Positions 44,658-53,667 of a stretch of DNA of 64,000 bases are shown in pieces (position 1 is the stretch's first letter; each line of letters starts with the position of its first letter). The stretch covers positions 496,001-560,000 of the forward strand of contig CANLXH010000002.1 of assembly GCA_947495075.1 (NCBI GenBank). The letters are read 5' to 3'. A program made the translations under genes and the position numbers. Under the pieces are notes generated by a model. That model saw nothing but the letters and a program-made list of their open reading frames with translations. It was not told the origin of the DNA and ran no database searches. The stretch comes from an uncultured Croceitalea sp. (GTDB lineage: Bacteria > Bacteroidota > Bacteroidia > Flavobacteriales > Flavobacteriaceae).

Positions 44658-45164
44658 CTACTTTCTCTTAAAAAGAGGAACAGAAGAACACGCTTCGCCA
44701 TACATAACACTTTTTGCAACCGTCTGTATTTTTGCTATGGCATTGAGGTATGCATTTTGCGGAACTGGTTTATTAGCACATCCTTTAATAATAACAGGTT
44801 TATCTTTAAAGGATGAAACATTAAGAGTTGCAAGTATTTCTTGGTAAATAGATGATTCTAATTGTTCTAAATCTCCGACAACAACTTTGTTAGCAAAAGG
44901 ATTTAATCTAGAAGAAATTAACATAAAAGCCCAACCTGGAATAATAGCGTCACTTGAACAAGTTAATGCTACATAATTACCTTTATATTGTTCCCAATCA
45001 TGATTTTCAACAAAAGTTCTAAATTCTTTTTCTCTAAGAATTAGACCTTCGTATAACCAATTTTTGATGTCAAAAGAAAAACGTTTTCCTTCTGGATATA
45101 GTTCTTCTAAATCAAAAGTGACCAGTTTGCTTTGAGCAACTCTATTTACAATTTCATCTGCCAT
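44658..45164 (-). CDS. DUF2480 family protein
   Basis: A 168-residue protein of the flavobacterial DUF2480 family: KLVTFDLEELYPEGKRFSFDIKNWL, then WEQYKGNYVALTCSSDAIIPGWAFMLI and the C-terminal VIIKGCANKPVPQNAYL. Function is unknown, but its regular position behind the SUF genes suggests a role in Fe-S cluster biogenesis or a client. It starts immediately after the SufT-like gene. Confidence 0.85.
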   Translation of the reverse strand: MADEIVNRVAQSKLVTFDLEELYPEGKRFSFDIKNWLYEGLILREKEFRTFVENHDWEQYKGNYVALTCSSDAIIPGWAFMLISSRLNPFANKVVVGDLEQLESSIYQEILATLNVSSFKDKPVIIKGCANKPVPQNAYLNAIAKIQTVAKSVMYGEACSSVPLFKRK

Positions 45165-45494
45165 TTACAACAAACCAAGTTCTAGCTTAGCCTCTTCACT
45201 CATTAATTCTTGAGTCCAAGGTGGGTCAAAAGTAATTTCTACCTCGACATCTTTTAATTGATCTAAAGACTTTACTTTTTCTTCTATTTCTACTGGTAAA
45301 GACTCCGCTACGGGACAGTTTGGAGAAGTTAATGTCATTAAAATTTTAGCATCATACTCCTCATTGATAAAGACATCATAAATTAGACCTAATTCATAAA
45401 TATCAACTGGAATTTCTGGGTCATAAATTGTTTTTAAAACCCTTACTATTTTCTCGCCTAGCTCGGCTGTATTTATTGTTGTTTCTTCACTCAT
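45165..45494 (-). CDS. SUF-associated DUF59 (MIP18/SufT-like) protein
   Basis: A 109-residue DUF59 protein, thought to help deliver or mature Fe-S clusters. It contains KTIYDPEIPVDIYELGLIYD, then MTLTSPNCPVAESLP, with the conserved Cys, and VEITFDPPWTQELMSEEAK at the end. It follows sufE by one base and precedes DUF2480 directly, so all three are co-transcribed. I call it SufT-like by context. Confidence 0.88.
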   Translation of the reverse strand: MSEETTINTAELGEKIVRVLKTIYDPEIPVDIYELGLIYDVFINEEYDAKILMTLTSPNCPVAESLPVEIEEKVKSLDQLKDVEVEITFDPPWTQELMSEEAKLELGLL

Positions 45495-45495
45495 T

Positions 45496-45918
45496 TTAAT
45501 TCAATTGCGTTTGGTAAGCAACCGCATATAATTTTAATTGCTTAATCATACTTACCAAACCGTTTGCTCTGGTTGGAGACAAATGTTCTTTTAAACCAAT
45601 TTCATCTATAAAGTCGGTATTGGCATCAATAATATCTTGAGGTTTTTGATTGCTAAAAGCTCGTATTAAAATGGCAATGATACCTTTGGTTATTATAGCA
45701 TCACTATCTGCGGTAAAAACTAATTTTTCATTATCTAATTCTGCATGTACCCATACTTTACTTTGGCAACCCTTAATAATATTATCTTCCGTTTTATAAT
45801 TTTCATCTATTAAGGGAAGGGACTTACCTAAGTCTATCATATACTCGTAGCGCTGCATCCAATCCTCAAACATGGAAAACTCATCTACTATTTCTTCTTG
45901 TATAGCCTCGATATTCAT
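45496..45918 (-). CDS. sufE: SufE sulfur-acceptor protein
   Basis: A 140-residue SufE that takes persulfide sulfur from SufS and passes it to SufB. The acceptor Cys51 lies in NIIKGCQSKVWV, and the other motifs are WMQRYEYMIDLGKSLPL and LSPTRANGLVSMIKQLK. It has its own strong promoter: TTG 20 bases upstream of TACTTTTG (45933-45963). So sufE and the genes after it can be made independently of sufS. The stop is one base before the DUF59 start. Confidence 0.94.
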   Translation of the reverse strand: MNIEAIQEEIVDEFSMFEDWMQRYEYMIDLGKSLPLIDENYKTEDNIIKGCQSKVWVHAELDNEKLVFTADSDAIITKGIIAILIRAFSNQKPQDIIDANTDFIDEIGLKEHLSPTRANGLVSMIKQLKLYAVAYQTQLN

Positions 45919-45932
45919 TTAATCTCTTTGTG

Positions 45933-45963
45933 CAAAAGTACGATTCAAAGAAGTGTTAATCAA
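45933..45963 (-). promoter_or_regulatory. Consensus promoter before sufE
   Basis: On the minus strand TTG (45961-45963), a 20-base spacer, then TACTTTTG (45933-45940), matching the Bacteroidota consensus (TTG-N19-21-TAnnTTTG). The leader to the ATG at 45918 is about ten bases. Confidence 0.6.
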
Positions 45964-45988
45964 AAGATTGGCAAAAAGTTAAGTATGC

Positions 45989-47203
45989 TTATAGCAGCAT
46001 ATTTTTAGCTCTATTTACACCTGCGACCAATACATCTACTTCTTCTATGGTGTTATAGAAACTAAAACTCGCCCGAACGGTTCCTGGAATCTTATAAAAA
46101 TCCATAATAGGTTGCGCACAATGATGCCCTGTACGTACTGCAATTCCTAGTTTGTCCAATATACTCCCAATATCATAAGGATGTACACCATCAATATTAA
46201 AAGATATAACTGAAGTTTTGTTTTTGGCAGTACCATAAATTTTGAGTCCGTCTATTTTCAGTAATTCTTCAGTAGCATATTCCAATAACTCATACTCGTA
46301 ATTGGCAATAGCCTCAAAACCAATTTTATTCATGTAATCCAAAGCAGCTCCAAACGCGATTCCTCCGCAAATATTTGGCGTTCCTGCTTCAAACTTATGT
46401 GGTAAATTCGCATAGGTAGTTTTTTCAAAAGTAACCTCGGCAATCATTTCTCCACCACCTTGGTATGGAGGTAACTTATTTAACCATTTCTCTTTTCCAT
46501 AGAGCATTCCAACCCCTGTTGGGCCACATACTTTATGGGCTGAAATGGCGTAAAAATCCACATCTAATTTTTGTACATCAGCAACTAAATGAGGGGCAGC
46601 TTGCGCACCATCGATTAAAACTGCTGCACCAACATTATGGGCTTTAGTTATAATTTCTTCTATAGGGTTTATAGTTCCTAACGCATTAGAGATATGGTTA
46701 CAAAAAACAAGCTTGGTTTTATCTGATAGCAGTTTATCATAAACATCCATTTGCAACTCCCCTTTTTGATTCATGGGAATAACTTTTAACACAGCCCCAG
46801 TTCTTTCACTTAGCATTTGCCATGGGACTATATTAGAATGATGTTCCATTGCCGAAACTAAAATCTCATCTCCTTTTTGGATAAGTGAAGAAAAACCATT
46901 GGCCACAATATTTATGCTGTGAGTAGTACCTGATGTGAAAATTATCTCATGAGCTTTTGCAGCATTAAAATGTTGTTGAATCTTATTACGTGCTTCCTCA
47001 TATTTATCTGTTGCTTCTTGTGATAAAGCATGTACACCTCTATGGATATTAGCATTGTAATTTTGATAATAATCTGTGATTACATCTATTACCTGTTTTG
47101 GTGTTTGTGAAGTGGCTGCATTATCTAGATATACCAAGGGTTTCCCATTAACTTCTCTTTTGAGAATTGGAAAATCTTTACGGATTTCTTTTACATTAAA
47201 CAT
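45989..47203 (-). CDS. sufS: SufS cysteine desulfurase
   Basis: A 404-residue PLP enzyme that removes sulfur from cysteine. The PLP-binding Lys224 is in ISAHKVCGPTGVG, and the catalytic Cys362 is in RTGHHCAQPIMDFY. N-terminal PLVYLDNAATSQTPKQV and SAMEHHSNIVPWQ are also family hallmarks. It precedes sufE by 70 bases and a consensus promoter lies between them. Upstream, a separate -7 box at 47220-47227 suggests it is transcribed on its own too. Confidence 0.96.
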   Translation of the reverse strand: MFNVKEIRKDFPILKREVNGKPLVYLDNAATSQTPKQVIDVITDYYQNYNANIHRGVHALSQEATDKYEEARNKIQQHFNAAKAHEIIFTSGTTHSINIVANGFSSLIQKGDEILVSAMEHHSNIVPWQMLSERTGAVLKVIPMNQKGELQMDVYDKLLSDKTKLVFCNHISNALGTINPIEEIITKAHNVGAAVLIDGAQAAPHLVADVQKLDVDFYAISAHKVCGPTGVGMLYGKEKWLNKLPPYQGGGEMIAEVTFEKTTYANLPHKFEAGTPNICGGIAFGAALDYMNKIGFEAIANYEYELLEYATEELLKIDGLKIYGTAKNKTSVISFNIDGVHPYDIGSILDKLGIAVRTGHHCAQPIMDFYKIPGTVRASFSFYNTIEEVDVLVAGVNRAKNMLL

Positions 47204-47219
47204 AGTAGCAGTTGGTCTA

Positions 47220-47227
47220 CAAAGATA
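47220..47227 (-). promoter_or_regulatory. Candidate -7 promoter box before sufS
   Basis: On the minus strand TATCTTTG (plus 47220-47227) fits TAnnTTTG, 16 bases before the sufS ATG. No clear TTG is seen further up. It would separate sufS from the sufABCD genes. Confidence 0.45.
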
Positions 47228-47306
47228 TTGAGGTTATGCTATAAAATTATCTGAAAACTAACAGAAATATCTATTTAAACTTCTTGAAAAAGGGAAATAT
47301 TAGCTT

Positions 47307-47786
47307 TTATTGTAGCATCATATCGATTCCTATAATTCTTAAGCTCCCACTTATTTCAAAAATCTCATTCTCTTCTTGTTTATCTATTACTTCTACAGTA
47401 TCATTAGGTACTGTTAACGACAAAGTAAGCTCTCCATTTTGTATTACCACATTTCCCATTACCGTCTGCTCAATAGGTCTTGTCTGGCTTAATACAGTGA
47501 TAACTATAGTGTTTTCTTCATCTGTACTGACTATTCCAGAATATTCACGGCTAAATCCAGAATCGCCCAATGCCCTAATAGTAAAATTATCACCATTTCT
47601 AGAAACATTGACACCACTATTAAGGATATAACCAAAACTAGTTTGAGGTATATCTGCAACTGAAATTTCTCCTAAAAAAGTTCCTAAGTTCTCATCTAGT
47701 GTTTCAGAAGGACCTCCCCCTCCTTCATCACAACCTATAAAATAAAATGGGATTATTAGAAAAACAATAGAAACTACCTTTTTCAT
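47307..47786 (-). CDS. Small lipoprotein of unknown function inside the SUF locus
   Basis: A 159-residue protein with a lipobox (FYFIGC, Cys19) after the signal peptide MKKVVSIVFLIIPFYFIG. A Gly-rich stretch follows, then a beta-rich domain with DSGFSREYSGIVSTDEENTI and NVVIQNGELTLSLTVP. I do not recognise the family. I start it at ATG 47786, one base after the sufD stop. ATG 47798 would extend it four codons into sufD. It sits between sufD and sufS in the same direction. Whether it works in Fe-S assembly is unknown. Confidence 0.6.
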   Translation of the reverse strand: MKKVVSIVFLIIPFYFIGCDEGGGGPSETLDENLGTFLGEISVADIPQTSFGYILNSGVNVSRNGDNFTIRALGDSGFSREYSGIVSTDEENTIVITVLSQTRPIEQTVMGNVVIQNGELTLSLTVPNDTVEVIDKQEENEIFEISGSLRIIGIDMMLQ

Positions 47787-47787
47787 A

Positions 47788-49104
47788 TTACAAATCAAAC
47801 CCTAAATTAACTCCTAGTTTTTTGGCAATCAATTTGTTGATTCTTCTTTTAAGCTCAGGAATACGTACGCTCTCCAATACATTATTGGCAAAAGCATACA
47901 TTAATAATGCTCTTGCTTCTTTCTTAGGAATTCCGCGAGATTGTAAATAAAACAGCGCATCTTCATCTAACTGACCAATAGTACAACCATGTGAACATTT
48001 TACATCGTCTGCAAAAATTTCTAACTGTGGTTTGGTATTTATGGTTGCCTTATCACTTACCAAAATGTTATTGTTTTGCTGAAAGGCATTGGTCTTTTGA
48101 GCTATCTTATCTACAATAATTTTACCATTAAAAACACCTGTAGAATTTTCACCATAAATTCCTTTATAATCTTGGTGGCTTTCACAATTAGGCTCTATAT
48201 GATGTACTAAAGTATGATGATCTACATGTTGTTTTTCACCTAAAATAGTAACTCCTTTCATGGTAGAATCCATATATTCCCCATTTTGATAGAAGTTTAG
48301 ATTATTACGAGTCAATTTTCCTCCAAAAGAAAAAGTATGCACATTTACATTACTCTTGCTTTTTTGGTTGATGTAGGTATTATCTATCAAGGAAGCTCCA
48401 CTAGCATCATTCTGTATTTTGTAATAATCCACAATAGCACTTTCTGCTGCAAAGATTTCTGTAACAGAGTTCGTAAGTACTTCATTCGCTGTTAAGCTCT
48501 GGTGTCTTTCTATAATCTGTACCTCGGCATTTTCTTCAACTATAACCAAGTTTCTTGGTTGTAATAAAAGAGAAGCTTCATTACCAGTAGCAAAATGTAA
48601 AATTTCGACTGGCTTTTTTGGCATTTTATTTTTGGGAATATAGATATAGGCTCCTTCTCTACTAAATGCTGTATTTAAAGTTGTTAAAGACTCGTCTTTT
48701 GAAGCAACTTTATTAAAATAAACATCTATGATTTGCTTATACATAGGCTTAGTTAATGCCGAGCTCATTAAGCAAATATCTACTCCATCATGTGTTGTTT
48801 CTGATAGGTACGAGCTATAAATACCATCTACAAAAACAATTTTATAGGTATCTATTTCATGTAACGAATAACGTTTAACATCTTTATACTCCAAAGCATT
48901 CTCCTCTTTTGGAAAAATACTAAAGTCTATCTTTTGGAGACTGTTTAAAGAAGTGTACTTCCATGCTTCTTCTTTTTTGCTAGGAAAACCTTTAGTCTCA
49001 AAATTCTTTATAGCCTCTGTACGTATATCGTGAACAGGATGTTCTACATCCACATTGTTCTCGAAAGCCATAAAGGAGGAAATTAGTTTCTCTTTTAAAT
49101 CCAT
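47788..49104 (-). CDS. sufD: SufD Fe-S cluster scaffold subunit
   Basis: A 438-residue SufD, partner of SufB and SufC in the scaffold complex. Family features are KGFPSKKEEAWKYTSLNSL near the start, a central beta-helix core with IIDKIAQKTNAFQQNNNIL, and ADDVKCSHGCTIGQLDEDAL with DEDALFYLQSRGI near the end. It starts one base after sufC. Length is normal. Confidence 0.95.
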   Translation of the reverse strand: MDLKEKLISSFMAFENNVDVEHPVHDIRTEAIKNFETKGFPSKKEEAWKYTSLNSLQKIDFSIFPKEENALEYKDVKRYSLHEIDTYKIVFVDGIYSSYLSETTHDGVDICLMSSALTKPMYKQIIDVYFNKVASKDESLTTLNTAFSREGAYIYIPKNKMPKKPVEILHFATGNEASLLLQPRNLVIVEENAEVQIIERHQSLTANEVLTNSVTEIFAAESAIVDYYKIQNDASGASLIDNTYINQKSKSNVNVHTFSFGGKLTRNNLNFYQNGEYMDSTMKGVTILGEKQHVDHHTLVHHIEPNCESHQDYKGIYGENSTGVFNGKIIVDKIAQKTNAFQQNNNILVSDKATINTKPQLEIFADDVKCSHGCTIGQLDEDALFYLQSRGIPKKEARALLMYAFANNVLESVRIPELKRRINKLIAKKLGVNLGFDL

Positions 49105-49105
49105 C

Positions 49106-49858
49106 TTAAACCGTTGCTTCCTGTTTAATCCAATCGTATCCTTTTTCCTCTAGCTCCATGGCCAATTCTTTACCGCCCGATTTTACTATTTTACCATTGT
49201 GTAAAACATGTACAAAATCTGGAACTATGTAATCTAACAATCTTTGGTAATGCGTAATTACAATTACTGCATTGTCTTTACTTTTTAGCTTATTTACGCC
49301 ATTAGCAACTATGCGAAGTGCATCGATATCCAACCCGGAATCCGTTTCATCCAAAATGGCAACTTTAGGTTCTAACATTGCCATTTGAAAAATTTCGTTT
49401 CGCTTTTTCTCACCACCAGAGAAACCTTCATTTAAAGAACGAGACAAAAACTTTCTATCGATTTCCAATAGCTCGGACTTTTCTCGAATAAGTTTCAACA
49501 TATCCTTTGCGGGCATGTCTTCTAGACCTCTGGCCTTACGAGATTCATTGATGGCCGTTTTCATAAAGTTGGTAACCGACACTCCAGGAATCTCTACTGG
49601 GTACTGGAAAGAAAGAAATACCCCTTTGTGCGCTCTTTCTTCTGGAGCTACATCTTCTAAATCTTCCCCATTTAGTTCAACAGAGCCTTTGGTAACTTCA
49701 AATTCTTCTTTACCAGCAATTACAGAAGCTAAGGTGCTTTTTCCAGAACCATTTGGTCCCATAATAGCATGGACTTCTCCTGCATTGACCTCGAGGTTAA
49801 TTCCTTTTAAAATCTCTTTATCTTCTACTTGAGCGTGTAGATCGTTAATTTTCAACAT
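49106..49858 (-). CDS. sufC: SufC Fe-S assembly ATPase
   Basis: A 250-residue ABC-type ATPase that drives the SufBCD scaffold. Walker A is GPNGSGKSTLAS, the signature region is FSGGEKKRNEI, and Walker B is VAILDETDSGLDID. All are intact. It starts six bases after a tiny 26-codon frame (49865-49945). It is spaced one base from sufD. Highly reliable. Confidence 0.96.
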   Translation of the reverse strand: MLKINDLHAQVEDKEILKGINLEVNAGEVHAIMGPNGSGKSTLASVIAGKEEFEVTKGSVELNGEDLEDVAPEERAHKGVFLSFQYPVEIPGVSVTNFMKTAINESRKARGLEDMPAKDMLKLIREKSELLEIDRKFLSRSLNEGFSGGEKKRNEIFQMAMLEPKVAILDETDSGLDIDALRIVANGVNKLKSKDNAVIVITHYQRLLDYIVPDFVHVLHNGKIVKSGGKELAMELEEKGYDWIKQEATV

Positions 49859-49864
49859 CGTCTC

Positions 49865-49945
49865 TTAATTTAAATATTTAGGTGCCTTAGGCATTTTATT
49901 AAAATCTTCTTTTTGGTCCTGTAAGTACACTTTTGCATTTTTCAT
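49865..49945 (-). CDS. Tiny possible ORF (26 aa) between hypothetical gene and sufC
   Basis: A 26-codon frame starts with ATG at 49943-49945 and stops at 49865-49867, six bases before sufC. It is Lys-rich, with NKMPKAPKYLN at the end. It could be a real small peptide, a leader peptide or chance. Its position in a compact operon and an ATG start are the only support. Confidence 0.25.
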   Translation of the reverse strand: MKNAKVYLQDQKEDFNKMPKAPKYLN

Positions 49946-49948
49946 TGG

Positions 49949-50395
49949 TCAATAATGTATTTGAACATGGTTTATTCCTTGTACTTTTTCTTGGTCAAGA
50001 ATATGTATTTTTATTATTCTCTGCCTTTTACTTCTCAGTATTTCAAACTGTTTCAATCCTGATTTATCATAGATCGTATCCCTATCCTTGAATTGAAATT
50101 CTTTAAAATCTATGTCATCGAATTTCATTTTAACATCACTCTTGTCATGTAATGTAATTTCCGAGTCCAAAATTTCCAATATAGCATTCCTATCGGAATT
50201 TAAATCTTTGATGAGCCAATTCTTTTCTTTTTTTTTCGTCATTACAAGAGATACATTTTCATAACTACCCTCTTTGAATTCATCTTTGCTCAATTCTCCA
50301 ACTTCTTGGATATAAGAAATTCCTAATTCGTTAGATTCAACGCCAACAGTATTCACAGCAATCAACAACATTAGAAAAAGATATTTATCCAACAT
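49949..50395 (-). CDS. Hypothetical secreted protein inserted between sufB and sufC
   Basis: A 148-residue protein with a predicted signal peptide (MLDKYLFLMLLIAVNTVGVE) and a Lys/Asp-rich body (NWLIKDLNSDRNAILEIL; SLKQFEIL-like IKIHILDQEKVQ). I do not recognise it. It begins ten bases after sufB and is followed by sufC on the same strand, so it interrupts the usual sufB-sufC adjacency. An exported protein in a cytoplasmic Fe-S operon is unexpected. It may be a recent insertion or a regulatory passenger. Confidence 0.55.
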   Translation of the reverse strand: MLDKYLFLMLLIAVNTVGVESNELGISYIQEVGELSKDEFKEGSYENVSLVMTKKKEKNWLIKDLNSDRNAILEILDSEITLHDKSDVKMKFDDIDFKEFQFKDRDTIYDKSGLKQFEILRSKRQRIIKIHILDQEKVQGINHVQIHY

Positions 50396-50405
50396 TGCTT
50401 CTTAG

Positions 50406-51851
50406 TTATCCTACAGACCCTTCAAGGCTTATCTCCAATAATTTTTGCGCTTCTACAGCAAATTCCATTGGGAGTTTGTTCAGCACTTCTTTACTAAAAC
50501 CATTCACAATTAACGCTATCGCTTTTTCTGTATCTATACCTCTTTGGTTGCAATAGAAAATTTGGTCTTCGCCTATCTTACTGGTAGTTGCCTCATGTTC
50601 TATTTGGGCCGTTTTGTTTTTAGCTTCGATATAGGGGAATGTATGAGCTCCACATTCATTGCCCATTAACAAAGAATCGCACTGCGAAAAGTTACGTGCA
50701 TTTTCTGCCCTTGAACCAATTTGTACTAATCCTCTATAACTATTTTGAGATTTACCGGCCGAAATTCCTTTAGAAATAATTGTACTCTTTGTGTTCTTTC
50801 CTAAATGAATCATTTTAGTGCCGGTATCCGCCTGCTGAAAATTATTGGTGACCGCAATAGAATAAAATTCTCCAACGGAATTATTGCCCTTTAATATACA
50901 TGAAGGATATTTCCATGTAACGGCAGAACCTGTCTCTACCTGTGTCCAAGAAATTTTGGAGTTGGTTTCGCACAAACCTCTTTTGGTCACAAAATTGTAA
51001 ACTCCTCCCTTACCCTCTTTGTTTCCTGGGAACCAGTTTTGCACTGTGGAATATTTGATTTCGGCACCATCCATTGCAATTAATTCCACTACTGCAGCAT
51101 GCAATTGGTTTTCATCGCGCGAAGGTGCCGTGCAACCTTCGAGATAACTTACATAACTACTTTCATCAGCGATTACCAAAGTACGTTCAAACTGCCCTGT
51201 TCCTCCTTCGTTGATTCTAAAATAAGTGGAAAGTTCCATAGGGCATTTTACTCCTTTAGGAATGTAACAGAAAGAACCATCTGTAAATACCGCAGAATTT
51301 AAGGCCGCATAAAAGTTGTCTTTTTTAGGAACAACGGTTCCCATGTATTTTTTTACCAATTCTGGATGCTCTTGGATAGCTTCGGAAATTGGCATAAAAA
51401 TGATTCCCTTTTCTGCAAGTGTCTTTTTAAATGTAGTCGCCACAGAAACAGAATCTACTACGATATCTACCGCTACATTTTGAAGTCTTTTTTGTTCATC
51501 TAAAGAAATACCTAATTTCTTATACATGGCCAACAACTCTGGGTCAACATCATCTAGCGACTTACTAGGGTCTGCTTTTTTAGGAGCAGAGTAATAACTT
51601 ATTGCCTGGAAATCTGGCTTTTCATAATTTACATTAGCCCATTCTGGCTCTTCCATTTTCTCCCAGATGCGAAATGCATCTAAACGCCACTCTGTCATCC
51701 ATTCGGGTTCATTTTTCTTCTTAGAAATTGCAATTACAATTTCCTCATTTAAACCTTTTGGAAAAGTATCAGACTCAATATCCGTGTAGAAACCATACTC
51801 ATATTCTTGGGTCTCTAATTCCTTTTTTAAATCATCTTCTGTATACGCCAT
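50406..51851 (-). CDS. sufB: SufB Fe-S cluster scaffold subunit
   Basis: A 481-residue SufB, the main scaffold on which the cluster is built. Motifs are [59 protein letters not shown] and [20 protein letters not shown]. The Cys residues proposed to pass sulfur are in place. It follows sufA by 16 bases. The start at 51851 fits the family ([14 protein letters not shown]). Confidence 0.97.
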   Translation of the reverse strand: MAYTEDDLKKELETQEYEYGFYTDIESDTFPKGLNEEIVIAISKKKNEPEWMTEWRLDAFRIWEKMEEPEWANVNYEKPDFQAISYYSAPKKADPSKSLDDVDPELLAMYKKLGISLDEQKRLQNVAVDIVVDSVSVATTFKKTLAEKGIIFMPISEAIQEHPELVKKYMGTVVPKKDNFYAALNSAVFTDGSFCYIPKGVKCPMELSTYFRINEGGTGQFERTLVIADESSYVSYLEGCTAPSRDENQLHAAVVELIAMDGAEIKYSTVQNWFPGNKEGKGGVYNFVTKRGLCETNSKISWTQVETGSAVTWKYPSCILKGNNSVGEFYSIAVTNNFQQADTGTKMIHLGKNTKSTIISKGISAGKSQNSYRGLVQIGSRAENARNFSQCDSLLMGNECGAHTFPYIEAKNKTAQIEHEATTSKIGEDQIFYCNQRGIDTEKAIALIVNGFSKEVLNKLPMEFAVEAQKLLEISLEGSVG

Positions 51852-51867
51852 CTTCTAATGTCTCAAT

Positions 51868-52197
51868 TTATAATGAAAAGCTTTCTCCACAACCACAAGT
51901 TCTTTGAGCATTTGGATTGTTGAATACAAAACCTTTTCCGTTTAATCCGCCAGAATACTCTAAAGTAGTTCCTACCAGATATAAAAAGCTTTTTTTATCT
52001 ACAATAATTCGAACATCGTTATCCTCAAAAACCTTGTCCGTTTCCTTCATCTTATTATCAAAATCTAATTCATAGGATAGCCCACTGCAACCACCACTTT
52101 TAACTCCTACCCGAACATAATCTGTAGTAGCATTAAACCCTCCTTCAGCCATTAACGTAATGACTTTTTGCTTTGCCGTTTCTGATACTTGAATCAT
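51868..52197 (-). CDS. sufA: SufA/IscA-type Fe-S assembly protein
   Basis: A 109-residue A-type carrier of Fe-S clusters. The three conserved Cys are Cys37 (SGGCSGLSYEL), Cys101 and Cys103 (CGCGESF) at the C-terminus. First gene of the SUF locus, 16 bases before sufB. A -7 box 29 bases upstream (52227-52234) is a candidate promoter for the whole operon. Confidence 0.93.
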   Translation of the reverse strand: MIQVSETAKQKVITLMAEGGFNATTDYVRVGVKSGGCSGLSYELDFDNKMKETDKVFEDNDVRIIVDKKSFLYLVGTTLEYSGGLNGKGFVFNNPNAQRTCGCGESFSL

Positions 52198-52226
52198 AAT
52201 TAACTAGATTAAATCTAAATAGCTTA

Positions 52227-52234
52227 CAAATATA
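52227..52234 (-). promoter_or_regulatory. Candidate -7 promoter box for the SUF operon
   Basis: On the minus strand TATATTTG fits TAnnTTTG, 29 bases before the sufA ATG. No TTG is found at -33. The site may be the main start of the sufA-B-C-D transcript. Confidence 0.45.
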
Positions 52235-52319
52235 GGTCATAAGTAGGGTTTTCGCCTATTTCCTAACATTATAATAACGAATAATTTGATAAGAGTTTTC
52301 TATGATACTAGACTGTATC

Positions 52320-53651
52320 TTAATTCACCTTAATGAGTACTAAATCTACTCCTCCTTTATGATTGATTTTAGGGAAATTATCACTTGCAGTTTCTCCCAC
52401 TAGCATTATACTACCATCATTAGTTTGGATAGCATCATAAGCAAAATCCAATCCTGTACCTCCTAGAGAGAATTCACTTATAATTTTGCCATTGGTATCT
52501 GTAGTTAGCATCCAAAAATCATTTTCTCCTTGGTTTTCGCTTGCATCCTTATCAGAACTTTTAGAGTTCCCAGAAATAACAAAACCTCCATTTAAAGTTA
52601 GATTCACAGAATGAGCGGCATCAAAGTCACTACCTCCATAACTATGTTCCCAGATAAGTTCACCAGAATCATTGATTTTAATAAGCCATATATCGGATGC
52701 TCCATTATTTTTTGTAACCTGCGTGTCTGCACTAAAAGTATTCCCTACAATAACATAATTTCCATCAGCCGTTTTAGTAATATCTTGTGCTTGTTCTATC
52801 CCGGTACCTCCAAAGGAACGTTCCCATTCAAAATTTCCGTTCTTATCTATCTTGACTACCCAAAAATCATAACTCCCTTTTGGGTTAGAAATATCAAAAT
52901 CATCACTTTCTGAAGCTCCTGCTAAAATATATCCTCCATCATTAGCATTTATAACTCCAAAAGAACGGTCGTTGTTAGTTCCTCCAAAAAATTTACGCCA
53001 CTCAATATTTCCATCAGCGTCTAACTTTGTTCCCCAAAATTCTCCTACTCCATGTCTTGTAAGCCCTGATGATTTCCCTGTACTACCTTCTCCGTTAGAA
53101 GAAGTAACATCTAAAAAACCTGTAAAAAATATACCTCCATCTGGAGTCTCCACCAAATCATAGGAATGGTCATGACCAGAAAAACCAAAACTTTTTTCCC
53201 AAATAATTTCCCCAGAGTTATCTAGTCGTAAAATCCAATTATCATGAAAACCTTCATTATTGCTACTATCTCCATCATCACTCATTGCATATCCAGCTAT
53301 TGCAAAACCTCCATCTGAAGTTTGAACTACTTGCTGACCCCTGTCATCTTTGCTCCCACCATAAGTTCGTTGCCACTCTATATTTCCATTGGCATCTACC
53401 TTCAATAACCAATAATCGTTAACTGAAAGTGTTTTATTTTCTAAATCGTCATCTGTACTATCAGAAAACCCAAGTATAGCATAACCTCCATCAAAAGTTT
53501 GGATTATGGCTCTAGGTGTGTCATCACCAGTACCTCCAAAATTTTTAACCCATGCAAGCTGTTTCACACCTTCTAAATCTTCTAACTTATACTTATCCTT
53601 AGTACAAGAAACAAGGAAAATAATCACTAAACTTAGAATAATCTTCTTCAT
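52320..53651 (-). CDS. Lipoprotein with seven delta-60-like propeller repeats
   Basis: A 443-residue protein. A lipobox (FLVSC) after a short signal peptide, then seven repeats of about 55-65 residues, each with GG(T/S)xxD..., a DGG(Y/F) turn and W-x-x-K(V/I)D..GN(I/E).W (for example GGSKDDRGQQVVQTSDGGFA and GGTGIEQAQDITKTADGNYV). This is a seven-bladed propeller. It follows the choice-of-anchor B gene by 16 bases, so they form an operon. The function is surface-related but otherwise unknown. Confidence 0.72.
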   Translation of the reverse strand: MKKIILSLVIIFLVSCTKDKYKLEDLEGVKQLAWVKNFGGTGDDTPRAIIQTFDGGYAILGFSDSTDDDLENKTLSVNDYWLLKVDANGNIEWQRTYGGSKDDRGQQVVQTSDGGFAIAGYAMSDDGDSSNNEGFHDNWILRLDNSGEIIWEKSFGFSGHDHSYDLVETPDGGIFFTGFLDVTSSNGEGSTGKSSGLTRHGVGEFWGTKLDADGNIEWRKFFGGTNNDRSFGVINANDGGYILAGASESDDFDISNPKGSYDFWVVKIDKNGNFEWERSFGGTGIEQAQDITKTADGNYVIVGNTFSADTQVTKNNGASDIWLIKINDSGELIWEHSYGGSDFDAAHSVNLTLNGGFVISGNSKSSDKDASENQGENDFWMLTTDTNGKIISEFSLGGTGLDFAYDAIQTNDGSIMLVGETASDNFPKINHKGGVDLVLIKVN

Positions 53652-53667
53652 AGCTAAAAGAGTATTA

